Assembly: GCA_009839615.1 (NCBI GenBank)
Contig: VXPH01000130.1
Coordinates: forward strand, 1-42,561
Length of the DNA: 42,561 nt
DNA from: Nitrospinota bacterium
Lineage (GTDB): Bacteria > UBA8248
Direction of reading: 5' to 3'
Position numbers and translations under genes: made by a program
Shown here: positions 6,661-15,030 of the stretch, piece after piece
Layout: each line of letters opens with the position of its first letter
How positions within the stretch are numbered: the first letter of the stretch is position 1
Notes under the pieces: generated by a model
Seen by the model: only the letters and a program-made list of their open reading frames with translations
What the model was told of the DNA's origin: nothing
Database searches by the model: none

Positions 6661-7854
6661 ATGAAAGTAGTTCGTATCTGCATTGCAATCGCATTTTTGG
6701 TGACGACGGCGTTTCTCGCCAGTCCGGCCCTGGCGGCGAACGAAATCCACTTCGGCGGGGCCATCTCCCAGACGGGCCGGTATGCGGAGCCCGCCGGCAG
6801 GTTCGTGAACGCCTACAAGCTGTACGTCGATCAGCTGAACGCCAAGGGCGGCCTGCTGGGGAAGAAAATCAAGGTCACTCTCCTGGATGACAAATCGGAC
6901 AAGCAGACCAGCATCAAGCTCTACGAGAAGCTCATCACGCAGGACAAGGTCGACATCACGCTCGGCCCCTATTCGAGCGGCATCACCGACGCCGTGGCCA
7001 ACGTGCTGGAAAGGTACAAGTACCCCACGCTGGCGCCGGGCGCCTCCTCGGGCATCATCTGGAAAAAAGGCAGAAAATATCTCTTCAACCAGAACGCCAT
7101 CGCCCAGAACTATCAAAGGGGCGCCGTTTTTCTCGCCAAGGACATCGGCGTGAAGCGAATCGCCATCGTCGGTGAGGACAGCCTCTTCCCGCGCCAGTCG
7201 GCCGAGGGCGCGGTTCATTGGGCGAAGCATCTCGGCATCGAGGTGGTGCTGAACGAGAACTATCCGCGCAAGCAGACCGACTTCACCGCGCTGCTGCAGA
7301 AGATCAAGGCGCGCCGCGCGGATGCGCTCATCTCGAACAGCTACTTCGCGGACGCTGTGGCCCAGATTCGCCAGCTTCGCGAGCTCAACATCAACCTCAA
7401 GATTTTCGCCGGAACCGTCGGACCGGGCCTGCCCAAGTTCGCGAAGCAACTCGGCAACACGGCGGAATACGTGCTGGGCTTCAGTCAGTGGGAGCCGCGG
7501 CCCGAGATCCTGAAGTTCCCGGGCATGGAGCATTTCATCGACTCGTACGTGAAGCGTCATAAAGTGAAACCGAACTACCACGCCGGCATCGCCTGGGTAT
7601 CGATGCAGATTATGAGTCAGGCGATTGAGAAGGCGGGTTCACATGATCGCGCGAAGGTCTGGAAGACCCTGCGCACCTCGCAGTTCCAGACCATCATGGG
7701 CAAGTGGAAGGTGGATGAGAACAACCTCAACGATCATGACGGCCTGACCTTCCAGATTCTCGACGGCCAGCGCAAGATCGTCTGGCCGAAGAAGATCGCG
7801 GAAGTCCCCTACAAGCTGCCGATGCCCAAGTGGAAGGACCGGGCCAAGAACTAG
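6661..7854 (+). CDS. ABC transporter substrate-binding protein, branched-chain amino acid type (SBP1)
   Basis: A periplasmic type I binding protein (Leu/Ile/Val-binding, Peripla_BP_6 class) that captures ligand for the LivHMGF importer downstream. It has a clear signal peptide (basic MKVVR, hydrophobic core, cleavage after ALA near residue 24) and then the typical mature start IHFGGAISQTGRYAEPAG. Further family signatures are LLDDKSDKQTSIKLYEKLI and GPYSSGITDAV. The start is fixed by a perfect AAAGGAGG 8 bases upstream. It is the most divergent of three tandem paralogues: around residue 145 it has FNQNAIAQNYQRGAVF where the other two have FNIIAVAQDYQKGAVH. Ligand is not determinable from sequence; branched-chain amino acids, other amino acids or amides are all possible. 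Confidence 0.9.
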   Translation: MKVVRICIAIAFLVTTAFLASPALAANEIHFGGAISQTGRYAEPAGRFVNAYKLYVDQLNAKGGLLGKKIKVTLLDDKSDKQTSIKLYEKLITQDKVDITLGPYSSGITDAVANVLERYKYPTLAPGASSGIIWKKGRKYLFNQNAIAQNYQRGAVFLAKDIGVKRIAIVGEDSLFPRQSAEGAVHWAKHLGIEVVLNENYPRKQTDFTALLQKIKARRADALISNSYFADAVAQIRQLRELNINLKIFAGTVGPGLPKFAKQLGNTAEYVLGFSQWEPRPEILKFPGMEHFIDSYVKRHKVKPNYHAGIAWVSMQIMSQAIEKAGSHDRAKVWKTLRTSQFQTIMGKWKVDENNLNDHDGLTFQILDGQRKIVWPKKIAEVPYKLPMPKWKDRAKN

Positions 7855-7947
7855 GAAAGCGGCTTGTACGGCGAAGGTTGTTCAACCGTAGCGCGTCGCA
7901 TTGTGGTGGCGGCGCAACTTTTGAACTTCCATAGAGGAGTACAGGTG

Positions 7948-9144
7948 ATGAAGAAAAGCCTTGTTTTGGTACTGGGCTTTGTTCTCGCGCTCACGGCCGC
8001 TCCCTTCGTGGAGAAGGGCCACGCGAAGGACAAGGTCACCCTGGGGATCGCCATTTCGCAGACAGGCCGCTACGCCGAGCCCGCCGGACGTATGGTGAAC
8101 TCCTACAACCTGTATGTAGACCAGATGAACGCCAAGGGTGGTTGGCTCGGCAAAAAGATCGATATGATCATCCTGGACGACAAGTCGGACAAGCAGACCA
8201 GCATCAAGCTCTATGAGAAGCTGATCACGCAGGACAAGGTGGACCTGACCATGGGCCCCTACTCGAGCGGCATCACCGACGCCGTGGCCAACGTGCTCGA
8301 AAGGTACAAGTACCCCACGATGGCGCCGGGCGCCTCCTCGGGCATCATCTGGAAGAAGGGCCGCAAATATCTGTTCAACATCATCGCCGTCGCCCAGGAC
8401 TACCAGAAAGGCGCGGTTCACATCGCTAGGGACATCGGCGTCAAGCGTATCGCCATCATCGGCGAGGACAGCCTCTTTCCGCGCCAGTCGGCGGAAGGCG
8501 CCGTGGACTGGGCGAAGAAGCTCGGCCTCAAAGTGGTGTTGAACGAGAACTATCCGCGCAAGCAGACCGACTTCACCGCGCTGCTGCAGAAGATCAAGGC
8601 GCGCCGCGCGGAGGCGCTCATCTCGAACAGCTATTTCGCGGACGCCGCGGCGCAGATTCGCCAGCTTCGCGAACTCAACATCAACATGAAGATTTTCGCC
8701 GGTACCGTCGGTCCGGGCCTGCCCAAGTTCGCCAAGCAGCTCGGCAACACGGCGGAGTACGTGCTGGGCTTCAGCCAGTGGGAGCCGAAGCCTGAAATCC
8801 TGAAGCGGCCCGGCATGAGAGCTTTCATCGCGGCGTATAAGAAGCGCTACGGCGTAAATCCGAACTACCACGCGGGCCAGTCTTATGCGTCCATGCAGGT
8901 TTTCGGCGAAGCGGTGAAACGAGCCGGCTCCATTGACAGGGACAAGGTATGGCGGACGATGCGCACCATGAGCACCACGACCATCATCGGTCCCTGGAAA
9001 GTGGATGAAACCGGCATGAACAATCACGAGGGCTTGACCTTCCAGATATTGAACGGCGAGCGCAAAATCGTGTGGCCCAAGAAGATATCGGAAGTTCCCT
9101 ACAAGCTGCCGATGCCCAAATGGAAGGACAGGGGCAAGAACTAG
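7948..9144 (+). CDS. ABC transporter substrate-binding protein, branched-chain amino acid type (SBP2)
   Basis: Second of three tandem binding-protein paralogues, 398 residues. The track starts at 7864, but ATG at 7948 has GAGGAG 8 bases upstream and begins a normal signal peptide (MKKSLVLVLGFVLALTAAP), so it is preferred. Mature-domain signatures match SBP1 and SBP3. It lies 93 bases after SBP1 with no promoter seen between them, and it is followed by a strong terminator, so SBP1-SBP2 probably form one transcript. A 271-base internal stretch is identical to SBP3, while flanking codons differ at silent positions. Ligand unknown. Confidence 0.9.
   Translation: MKKSLVLVLGFVLALTAAPFVEKGHAKDKVTLGIAISQTGRYAEPAGRMVNSYNLYVDQMNAKGGWLGKKIDMIILDDKSDKQTSIKLYEKLITQDKVDLTMGPYSSGITDAVANVLERYKYPTMAPGASSGIIWKKGRKYLFNIIAVAQDYQKGAVHIARDIGVKRIAIIGEDSLFPRQSAEGAVDWAKKLGLKVVLNENYPRKQTDFTALLQKIKARRAEALISNSYFADAAAQIRQLRELNINMKIFAGTVGPGLPKFAKQLGNTAEYVLGFSQWEPKPEILKRPGMRAFIAAYKKRYGVNPNYHAGQSYASMQVFGEAVKRAGSIDRDKVWRTMRTMSTTTIIGPWKVDETGMNNHEGLTFQILNGERKIVWPKKISEVPYKLPMPKWKDRGKN
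8261..8531 (+). repeat. 271-bp identical tract shared by SBP2 and SBP3, copy 1
   Basis: Compared base by base, 8261-8531 is identical to 9790-10060. Differences resume immediately on both sides (ATGGGCCCCT versus ATCGGCCCTT before; AAGTGGTGTT versus AGGTGGTGCT after). This is a signature of recent gene conversion within a tandem duplication. Confidence 0.9.
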
Positions 9145-9183
9145 GAAGGCAGGCAAAGGTCGTGAAAGCGTAGCAAGTCGATT

Positions 9184-9220
9184 CCCGCCCCGCGCCCGGT
9201 TTCGCGCGGGGCGGGATTTT
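9184..9220 (+). terminator. Rho-independent terminator after SBP2
   Basis: CCCGCCCCGCGC (9184-9195) and GCGCGGGGCGGG (9204-9215) form a perfect 12-bp GC stem around an 8-base loop, extended by one T-A pair and followed by TTTT. Confidence 0.85.
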
Positions 9221-9274
9221 CGCCGGGACAAAAACGATTTGAGAGTTTTTTACAGATTCTTTGTAAAATACCCT

Positions 9275-9302
9275 TTGACATATGAAACAATATACGTATC
9301 AT
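9275..9302 (+). promoter_or_regulatory. Sigma70 promoter for SBP3 and the Liv transport genes
   Basis: TTGACA (9275-9280), a 16-base spacer and TATCAT (9297-9302) lie inside an AT-rich gap after the SBP2 terminator. Spacing is the same 16 bases as in the SBP1 promoter. Start of transcription would be near 9309. Confidence 0.6.
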
Positions 9303-9476
9303 ATCGCACCTATTGACCGCTTAAATGCGTATCCGGAACTTCGAGAAGTTGATTTTTTCGCGGAGAAATAGTCTGAATTACCGCAATGCCGCCGACAATT
9401 TACGAGCAGTAATTCCATCTTAGTTTTGCTGTTGTAAGGCAGTATTTTTTGTTTCCATTTAAAGGAGTGTAAAGAA
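9303..9476 (+). promoter_or_regulatory. Long AT-rich leader of SBP3 with inverted repeats
   Basis: This is the rest of the 332-base gap between SBP2 and SBP3 (9145-9476) and holds no gene. It contains a perfect 14-base palindrome, AACTTCGAGAAGTT (9337-9350), followed by T6 (9353-9358). A wider inverted repeat, GAATTAC (9375-9381) with GTAATTC (9409-9415), comes next. AAAGGAG (9461-9467) is the SBP3 ribosome site. The palindrome plus T-run could be an operator or a weak attenuator. No known riboswitch class was recognised. Confidence 0.4.
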
Positions 9477-10673
9477 ATGAAGAAAAGTTTTATCATGATC
9501 CTCGGCTTTGCTCTCGCCCTCACGGCTGCTCCCTTCGTGGAGAAGAGCCACGCGATGGACAAGGTCACCCTGGGGATCGCCATTTCGCAGACGGGCCGCT
9601 ACGCCGAGCCCGCCGGCCGTATGGTGAACTCCTACAAGCTGTACGTCGATCAGGTGAATGCCGGCAAAGGATGGAACGGCAAGAAGATCGACTTCACCAT
9701 CCTGGACGACAAATCGGACAAGCAGACGAGCATCAAGCTCTATGAGAAGCTGATCACGCAGGACAAGGTGAACCTGACCATCGGCCCTTACTCGAGCGGC
9801 ATCACCGACGCCGTGGCCAACGTGCTCGAAAGGTACAAGTACCCCACGATGGCGCCGGGCGCCTCCTCGGGCATCATCTGGAAGAAGGGCCGCAAATATC
9901 TGTTCAACATCATCGCCGTCGCCCAGGACTACCAGAAAGGCGCGGTTCACATCGCTAGGGACATCGGCGTCAAGCGTATCGCCATCATCGGCGAGGACAG
10001 CCTCTTTCCGCGCCAGTCGGCGGAAGGCGCCGTGGACTGGGCGAAGAAGCTCGGCCTCAAGGTGGTGCTGAACGAGAACTACCCGCGCAAGCAGACCGAC
10101 TTCACCGCGCTGCTCCAGAAGATCAAGGCGCGCCGCGCAGAGGCGATCATCTCGAACAGCTACTTCGCGGACGCCGCGGCGCAGATTCGCCAGCTTCGCG
10201 AGCTCAACATCAACATGAAGATTTTCGCCGGAACCGTCGGCCCGGGCCTGCCCAAGTTCGCCAAGCAGCTCGGCGACACGGCGGAGTACGTTCTGGGCTT
10301 CAGCCAGTGGGAGCCGAAGCCGGAAATCCTCAAGAGGCCCGGCATGAGGGCGTTCATCGCGGCGTATGAGAAGCGCTATGGCGCAAAGCCGAACTACCAC
10401 GCGGGCCAGTCCTACGCGTCCCTGCAGATTTTCGGCGACGCGGTGGCGAAAGCCGGCTCCGCGGATCGGGACAAGGTGTGGAAGACCTTGCGCACCATGA
10501 AGACCACGACCATCATCGGTCCCTGGAAAGTGGACGACACGAACCTGAACCAGCATGAGGGCTTGACCTTCCAGATCCTCGACGGCCAGCGCAAGATCGT
10601 ATGGCCCAAGAAGATATCGGAAGTCCCCTACAAGCTGCCGATGCCCAACTGGAAGGACAGGGGCAAGAACTAG
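9477..10673 (+). CDS. ABC transporter substrate-binding protein, branched-chain amino acid type (SBP3)
   Basis: Third tandem binding protein, 398 residues, with signal peptide MKKSFIMILGFALALTAAP and the same mature signatures as SBP1 and SBP2. It is the closest relative of SBP2: most residues are shared, including 271 identical bases, with differences at the N-terminal lobe (AGKGWNGKKIDFTILDD) and scattered C-terminal sites. It has its own promoter and leader, and it is the binding protein directly upstream of livH, separated by a 130-base gap with a large hairpin. It is therefore likely the main partner of the membrane complex. Ligand is unknown. Confidence 0.9.
   Translation: MKKSFIMILGFALALTAAPFVEKSHAMDKVTLGIAISQTGRYAEPAGRMVNSYKLYVDQVNAGKGWNGKKIDFTILDDKSDKQTSIKLYEKLITQDKVNLTIGPYSSGITDAVANVLERYKYPTMAPGASSGIIWKKGRKYLFNIIAVAQDYQKGAVHIARDIGVKRIAIIGEDSLFPRQSAEGAVDWAKKLGLKVVLNENYPRKQTDFTALLQKIKARRAEAIISNSYFADAAAQIRQLRELNINMKIFAGTVGPGLPKFAKQLGDTAEYVLGFSQWEPKPEILKRPGMRAFIAAYEKRYGAKPNYHAGQSYASLQIFGDAVAKAGSADRDKVWKTLRTMKTTTIIGPWKVDDTNLNQHEGLTFQILDGQRKIVWPKKISEVPYKLPMPNWKDRGKN
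9790..10060 (+). repeat. 271-bp identical tract shared by SBP2 and SBP3, copy 2
   Basis: Second copy of the tract described at 8261-8531, offset by 1529 bases and with no differences within it. Confidence 0.9.
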
Positions 10674-10710
10674 GGGTTGCATTAGACGCGAAAATGCAAT
10701 AAATACTTGA

Positions 10711-10772
10711 ACTTTCGCGCCGGGGTTGTTAAAAAGCGGCCCCGGCGCGGAGGCGAAAGTATCTGGTTTTTT
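10711..10772 (+). terminator. Large hairpin with T-run between SBP3 and livH (partial terminator or mRNA stabiliser)
   Basis: GCGCCGGGG (10717-10725) pairs with CCCCGGCGC (10740-10748). Alternatively ACTTTCGC (10711-10718) pairs with GCGAAAGT (10753-10760) around an inner GCCGGGG/CCCCGGC stem. TTTTTT follows at 10767-10772, some distance from the stem. Such intergenic hairpins commonly keep binding-protein mRNA in excess over permease mRNA; that role is inferred. Confidence 0.5.
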
Positions 10773-10803
10773 GTGCAGTAGTTTTTCGAGGAAATGATTT
10801 CTC

Positions 10804-11793
10804 ATGCAGGAAAAAGCGGAAATCCGTAGCAAATACTGGCTGGCCGTTTTTTTGGTAGCGGCGTATACCATTCCCTTCGCCGTCGGTATTTATACGGAAA
10901 ACGTATTCTTCGACCTCCAGTGGCTGGCGGACTTGACCACCGTCATCCTGAACGGGATCATGCAGGGCGGCGTATACGCCATGTTCGCCGTGGGGCTCAC
11001 CCTCATCTTCGGCGTCATGCGCATCATCAACGTGGCGCACGGCGAATTGGTGATGCTGGGCGCCTACCTGACCTGGATGTTCTTTTTCTACGTGGGGGTC
11101 GACCCGCTCCTCGCCTTGTTCATCACGCTCCCCATCGCTTTCATCATCGGGCTCCTTATCCAGAAGCTGCTCTTGAACGCCGTGGTGGGCGGGCCGGAAC
11201 TGACGCCCCTGCTGATAACATTCGGTATGGGCCTCACGATTATTCATATCGTCGAAGCCATTTTCACCACGGACTATCGCACCATCCCCTACGCTCCCGA
11301 CGCGTTCCAACTCACCGAAACCATCGCGGTGAGCAGGAGCAAGATCATCAGCTTCGTGATGGCCGCCTTCATCTCCATTACCGTCTTCATTTTTCTGAAA
11401 ATCCACCGCATCGGCAAGGCGATACGCGCGACGGCGCAGAACGCGGACGTCGCCATGGTCTGCGGCATCAACATTTTCCATATCTACATGATCACCTCGG
11501 GTCTCGCTGCGGCCCTTGCGGTAGCGGGCGGCGCCCTGGTGTCGATTCAGTTCGGCTTTAACCCCGAAACGGGTGTCTTGTATACGCTTCAGGCCTTCGC
11601 CATCATCGTGCTCGGAGGCAGGGGCCACTATATCGGTGCGCTCATCGGAGGAGTGATGCTCGCGGTCATCGAGAGCCTCATCTCCTTCATGATTCCCAAC
11701 GGCACCGCCATGGTGGAAATTGCGTCCTACGGGATGATGGTTTTCGTGCTGCTGATCAGGCCTCGCGGCCTGATGGGGCCGAAAGAAAACTAG
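10804..11793 (+). CDS. livH: Branched-chain amino acid-type ABC transporter permease LivH
   Basis: One of the two inner-membrane permeases of a Liv-type importer. The 329-residue protein has a cytoplasmic N-terminus, a first membrane segment at about residues 12-30, and the diagnostic stretch GGVYAMFAVGLTLIFGVMRIINVAHGE of LivH proteins. Several further hydrophobic segments follow, and the end reads VLLIRPRGLMG. It is followed after 11 bases by livM. The ATG at 10804 has GAGGAAA upstream. Relative to SBP3 it lies beyond a hairpin that probably lowers its expression. Substrate depends on the binding protein. Confidence 0.92.
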   Translation: MQEKAEIRSKYWLAVFLVAAYTIPFAVGIYTENVFFDLQWLADLTTVILNGIMQGGVYAMFAVGLTLIFGVMRIINVAHGELVMLGAYLTWMFFFYVGVDPLLALFITLPIAFIIGLLIQKLLLNAVVGGPELTPLLITFGMGLTIIHIVEAIFTTDYRTIPYAPDAFQLTETIAVSRSKIISFVMAAFISITVFIFLKIHRIGKAIRATAQNADVAMVCGINIFHIYMITSGLAAALAVAGGALVSIQFGFNPETGVLYTLQAFAIIVLGGRGHYIGALIGGVMLAVIESLISFMIPNGTAMVEIASYGMMVFVLLIRPRGLMGPKEN

Positions 11794-11804
11794 GAGAGAT
11801 CTGA

Positions 11805-12743
11805 ATGGCCCAAAATGAACACCTCCGCAACTTCGGGATGCTGGCCATACTCATAATCATCCTGTGTGCGTTGCCCTCGAATATCAACCTGTACCAGCGT
11901 TCCGTCATCATGTTCACGATGATGTACGTGGTTCTTTCCTTGAGCTGGAACATCATCAGCGGCTACACGGGCTACGTATCTTTCGGCCACGTGATGTTCT
12001 ACGGCATCGGAGCCTACGCCACGGGCATTCTGGTGGTGGACTACGGCTGGCACTGGATTCCGACTCTCTTCGTGGGCGTGTTCGTCTCCTTCGTGGTCTC
12101 GTTGATAATCGGGTTTCCGGTTTTGCGGCTCAAAGGCCCGTATTTCGCCATCGCCATGCTCGGCGCGGCGGAGGGTACGCGCGTGGTGGCCACGGTGTGG
12201 GAGGACCTCACGCACGGCGGCGAGGGTATCGGGCTTCCCAACATCGAAAACTCATTTGAAACGTATTTCGCCATGCTGGTGGTCATGCTGGTCACCATTA
12301 TCGTGTCCTATTGGGTGGGGCATTCGAGGTTCGGGATCCGCCTGAACGCCATCCGCGAGGACGAAATCGCCGCGGAGAGCCTGGGAATCAACAGCACGTT
12401 CTACAAGCTCTTCGCCTTCGCGCTCTCCGCCATCTTCCCGGCGGCGGCCGGCGGCATTCAGGCGTACAAGGTTCTCTACATCGACCCCGAAACGGAGTTC
12501 TTCATCCTCGTAACCATCTACATGAAGCTGTTCGCCATGTTCGGCGGCAAGGGAACGGTGATCGGCCCCATTCTGGGCACGTTCGTCCTGTATATCGTCC
12601 AGGAGATCACCTGGGTGAAATTCCCGACGGCGCACCTCATCGCCTTCGGCGTCTTCATCGTCCTCGTGGCGCGCTTCATGCCGCGCGGTCTGATGGGTTT
12701 CGCCATCGACAAGGGCTGGGCGCGCAAGGGAATGGTCCACTAA
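11805..12743 (+). CDS. livM: Branched-chain amino acid-type ABC transporter permease LivM
   Basis: The second permease of the Liv-type importer, 312 residues, highly hydrophobic with about 8-9 membrane segments. Family signatures include LSWNIISGYTGYVSFGH near residue 45, and the EAA-like cytoplasmic loop GIRLNAIREDEIAAESLGIN at about 180, which contacts the ATPase subunits. The C-terminus reads RFMPRGLMG, the same ending pattern as LivH. GGAGAG precedes the ATG. It sits between livH and livG with gaps of 11 and 21 bases, consistent with one operon. Confidence 0.92.
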   Translation: MAQNEHLRNFGMLAILIIILCALPSNINLYQRSVIMFTMMYVVLSLSWNIISGYTGYVSFGHVMFYGIGAYATGILVVDYGWHWIPTLFVGVFVSFVVSLIIGFPVLRLKGPYFAIAMLGAAEGTRVVATVWEDLTHGGEGIGLPNIENSFETYFAMLVVMLVTIIVSYWVGHSRFGIRLNAIREDEIAAESLGINSTFYKLFAFALSAIFPAAAGGIQAYKVLYIDPETEFFILVTIYMKLFAMFGGKGTVIGPILGTFVLYIVQEITWVKFPTAHLIAFGVFIVLVARFMPRGLMGFAIDKGWARKGMVH

Positions 12744-12764
12744 GAAACGGAGCAGCGCAAGAAA

Positions 12765-13490
12765 ATGGCCGACATGGAAATCGCCCTCGACATTCAGCAC
12801 CTGAAAAAGTACTTCGGGGGCATCAAGGCGGTGGACGGGTGCACCTTCCAGGTGCCCAGGGGACAGATATCGGGCCTGATCGGGCCGAACGGCGCCGGCA
12901 AGACCACCACGTTCAACCTGCTCACGGGCGTTCTCGAGGCGGACAGCGGCGAGGTGATCTACAACGGTGAGAACATCGTGGGTCTCAAGCCCTATGAAAT
13001 CTTCAACAGGGGCATCAGCCGCACCTTCCAGATCACGCGCATCTACCGGGAAATGACGGTGTTCGAGAACATGCTCTCGGCCTCCAGCATGAAGATGCCC
13101 GTGCGCGAGGCGCGCGAGCGGGCGGAGCAGTTGATGGAGTTCGTCACGCTCACGAAACTTCGCGGCGAATACGGCGGAAACCTCTCCTACGGACAGCAGA
13201 AACTCCTGGAATTCGCCCGCGCCCTGATGACGGACCCCGACCTCATCCTCCTCGATGAGCCGGCCGCCGGCGTCAACAGGACCCTGCTCAACAACCTGCT
13301 CGACCATATTCACCATCTTCAGGAAGAACAGGGGAAGACGATTCTCATCGTCGAGCACGACATGAACGTCATCATGAACCACTGCGAAAAAGTGTTCGTC
13401 CTGGACTACGGTGTGAAAATCGCCGAGGGTCTGCCCGAGGATATTCAGACGAACGAAGACGTTATCGAAGCATATTTTGGACACAGATAA
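12765..13490 (+). CDS. livG: ABC transporter ATP-binding protein LivG
   Basis: ATPase subunit of the Liv-type importer, 241 residues, cytoplasmic. Walker A is GPNGAGKTT, the signature is LSYGQQKLLEFARAL (Ser-Tyr-Gly-Gln in place of the common LSGGQ, as is usual in LivG), and Walker B is LILLDEPAAG. The H-loop is in VEHDMNVI. The stop codon TAA is directly followed by the livF ATG, so the two ATPases are coupled. It would pair with LivF as a heterodimer. Nothing is missing. Confidence 0.93.
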   Translation: MADMEIALDIQHLKKYFGGIKAVDGCTFQVPRGQISGLIGPNGAGKTTTFNLLTGVLEADSGEVIYNGENIVGLKPYEIFNRGISRTFQITRIYREMTVFENMLSASSMKMPVREARERAEQLMEFVTLTKLRGEYGGNLSYGQQKLLEFARALMTDPDLILLDEPAAGVNRTLLNNLLDHIHHLQEEQGKTILIVEHDMNVIMNHCEKVFVLDYGVKIAEGLPEDIQTNEDVIEAYFGHR

Positions 13491-14204
13491 ATGTCACTAT
13501 TAGAACTCAAGGACATCAATGCGGGGTACGGCAGAATCCAGATACTCCACGACGTCTCGCTTCATGTGAACGAAAACGAAGTGGTGGCCGTCATCGGGCC
13601 GAACGGCGCGGGAAAATCCACGACCTTCAAGATCATCATGGGCTTTATCAACTACCTCGGCGGCGAGATAGAATTCGACGGACAGAACATCGTGGGCTTC
13701 CGGCCCGACCAGATTCTGGGCCGGGGACTGGGCTACGTGCCGCAGGGACGTATCGTCTTCAACCAGATGACGGTCAAGGAAAACCTGGAGATGGGCGCCT
13801 ACATCGAGCGCGATCAGAAGAAAATCGACGAGGCGATGGACTATGTATTCACGCTCTTCCCGCGCCTCGGTGAGCGGCAGAAGCAGTTGGGAGGCACGAT
13901 GAGCGGCGGTGAGCAGCAAATGCTGGCCATGGGCCGCGCTCTGATGACAAGGCCAAAGATGATCATGCTCGATGAACCTTCCCTTGGGTTGAGCCCCCGT
14001 TTCGTGACCGAAGTGTTCGAGAAAATCGTGAGCCTCGCCAAAGAGGGGTTGACCATCATGCTCGTCGAGCAGAACGCCGCGCGCGCCCTGGAGATTTCGG
14101 ACCGCGGCTACGTGCTGGAACTCGGCAGGAACCGCTATCAAGGTGGCGGCCACGAACTCCTGAACAACCAGGAAGTCAAGATGATGTACCTGGGCGGCGG
14201 CTAG
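13491..14204 (+). CDS. livF: ABC transporter ATP-binding protein LivF
   Basis: Second ATPase of the Liv-type importer, 237 residues. Walker A is GPNGAGKST, the signature MSGGEQQMLAMGRAL, Walker B MIMLDEPSLGLSP, and the H-loop region has Gln (VEQNAA) in place of His, which is normal for LivF. The ATG abuts the livG stop (TAAATG). It is the last gene of the transport operon; after it a 175-base gap has a short hairpin (14254-14268) without a T-run and then the trpF leader. Confidence 0.93.
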   Translation: MSLLELKDINAGYGRIQILHDVSLHVNENEVVAVIGPNGAGKSTTFKIIMGFINYLGGEIEFDGQNIVGFRPDQILGRGLGYVPQGRIVFNQMTVKENLEMGAYIERDQKKIDEAMDYVFTLFPRLGERQKQLGGTMSGGEQQMLAMGRALMTRPKMIMLDEPSLGLSPRFVTEVFEKIVSLAKEGLTIMLVEQNAARALEISDRGYVLELGRNRYQGGGHELLNNQEVKMMYLGGG

Positions 14205-14379
14205 CGCCCTCTCATCCCTCGGCAATCGTATCCTCTGAAAACCTGAAGCGCCCCGGACGCTCCGTCCGATGAATCTCCCCACTTTGTTATCCACATCGCC
14301 CGGACAGCCTCCTTTGCGCTAGGCTTGCGCTCCGACTCTATGCTATAAATGCTTGCTCCGCCGGGGAGGGATTCGCCAG

Positions 14380-15030
14380 ATGATCCGCGTGAAGATTTGT
14401 GGAGTCACGACCGTCGAGGATGCGGAATTCGCCCTGGCGGCCGGCGCCGATGCCCTGGGGCTGAATTTCGTTCCGGGCACTCCCCGGTGTCTGGATTTGG
14501 AGCAGGCGAGAGAGATAGCCGATTCGTTGCCTCCTTTCGGGACGCGGGTCGGCGTTTTCGTGAACGAGACCTCCGGGCGCGTGCTGGAAATCGCGCGCCG
14601 GGTCGGTTTGGATGCGGCGCAGCTTCATGGCGACGAGTCGCCCGAGGATTGCCGCCGGCTCATGGAGCAGGGCTTGCGCGTGATCCGGGGTTTGAGGGTC
14701 AAGGGGCCCGAGACGATAGCGCGAATAAACGACTTTCCAGGCTGCGCCATATTGCTGGACGCCTACGTGAAGGGCGCGCTCGGGGGCACGGGCGAGACCT
14801 TCGATTGGGAATTGGCCCGTCAGGCGGCAGAGGCGAGGCCCATCATCCTCTCGGGCGGCCTCAAGCCCGGGAACGTGGCCGAAGCCGTGAGGAGCGTTCA
14901 GCCCTACGGGGTGGATTCGAGCAGCGGCGTGGAGGGCGCGGTTTTGGCCCGTAAGGACCCCGAGCGGGTCGTGGAATTCATTCAAAACGCGCGCGCGGCG
15001 ATAACGGAACTCGAGGAAATGAGAAGATGA
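14380..15030 (+). CDS. trpF: Phosphoribosylanthranilate isomerase
   Basis: TrpF carries out the Amadori rearrangement of N-(5'-phosphoribosyl)anthranilate in tryptophan synthesis, in a TIM-barrel fold. The N-terminal signature [10 protein letters not shown] contains the catalytic Cys7; the catalytic Asp lies in LLDAYVKG; the phosphate-binding GGTGETFDW and SGGLKPGNV loops and the terminal GVDSSSGVE motif are present. The start at 14380 (216 residues) is chosen because GGGGAGGG lies 9 bases upstream; the track's start at 14353 adds unconserved residues. A TATAAAT box at about 14345 may be the -10 of the operon promoter, with no clear -35. The stop overlaps trpB (ATGA). trpE, trpD and trpC are not in the window. 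Confidence 0.93.
   Translation: MIRVKICGVTTVEDAEFALAAGADALGLNFVPGTPRCLDLEQAREIADSLPPFGTRVGVFVNETSGRVLEIARRVGLDAAQLHGDESPEDCRRLMEQGLRVIRGLRVKGPETIARINDFPGCAILLDAYVKGALGGTGETFDWELARQAAEARPIILSGGLKPGNVAEAVRSVQPYGVDSSSGVEGAVLARKDPERVVEFIQNARAAITELEEMRR

Noticed and set aside
7882-9231. Long minus-strand ORFs opposite the SBP and liv genes (7882-9231, 9459-10871, 12252-13484)
   Set aside because: They are antisense shadows produced by GC-rich third-position bias; they lack ribosome sites and recognisable domains, and the sense genes are certain.
6661-10673. Triplicate binding proteins as an assembly artefact
   Set aside because: The three copies differ throughout except for the conversion tract, and each has its own distinct flanks, leader and signal peptide.
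14254-14268. CGGACG-CTC-CGTCCG hairpin after livF as a terminator
   Set aside because: The 6-bp stem has no T-run behind it; it may be chance in GC-rich sequence.
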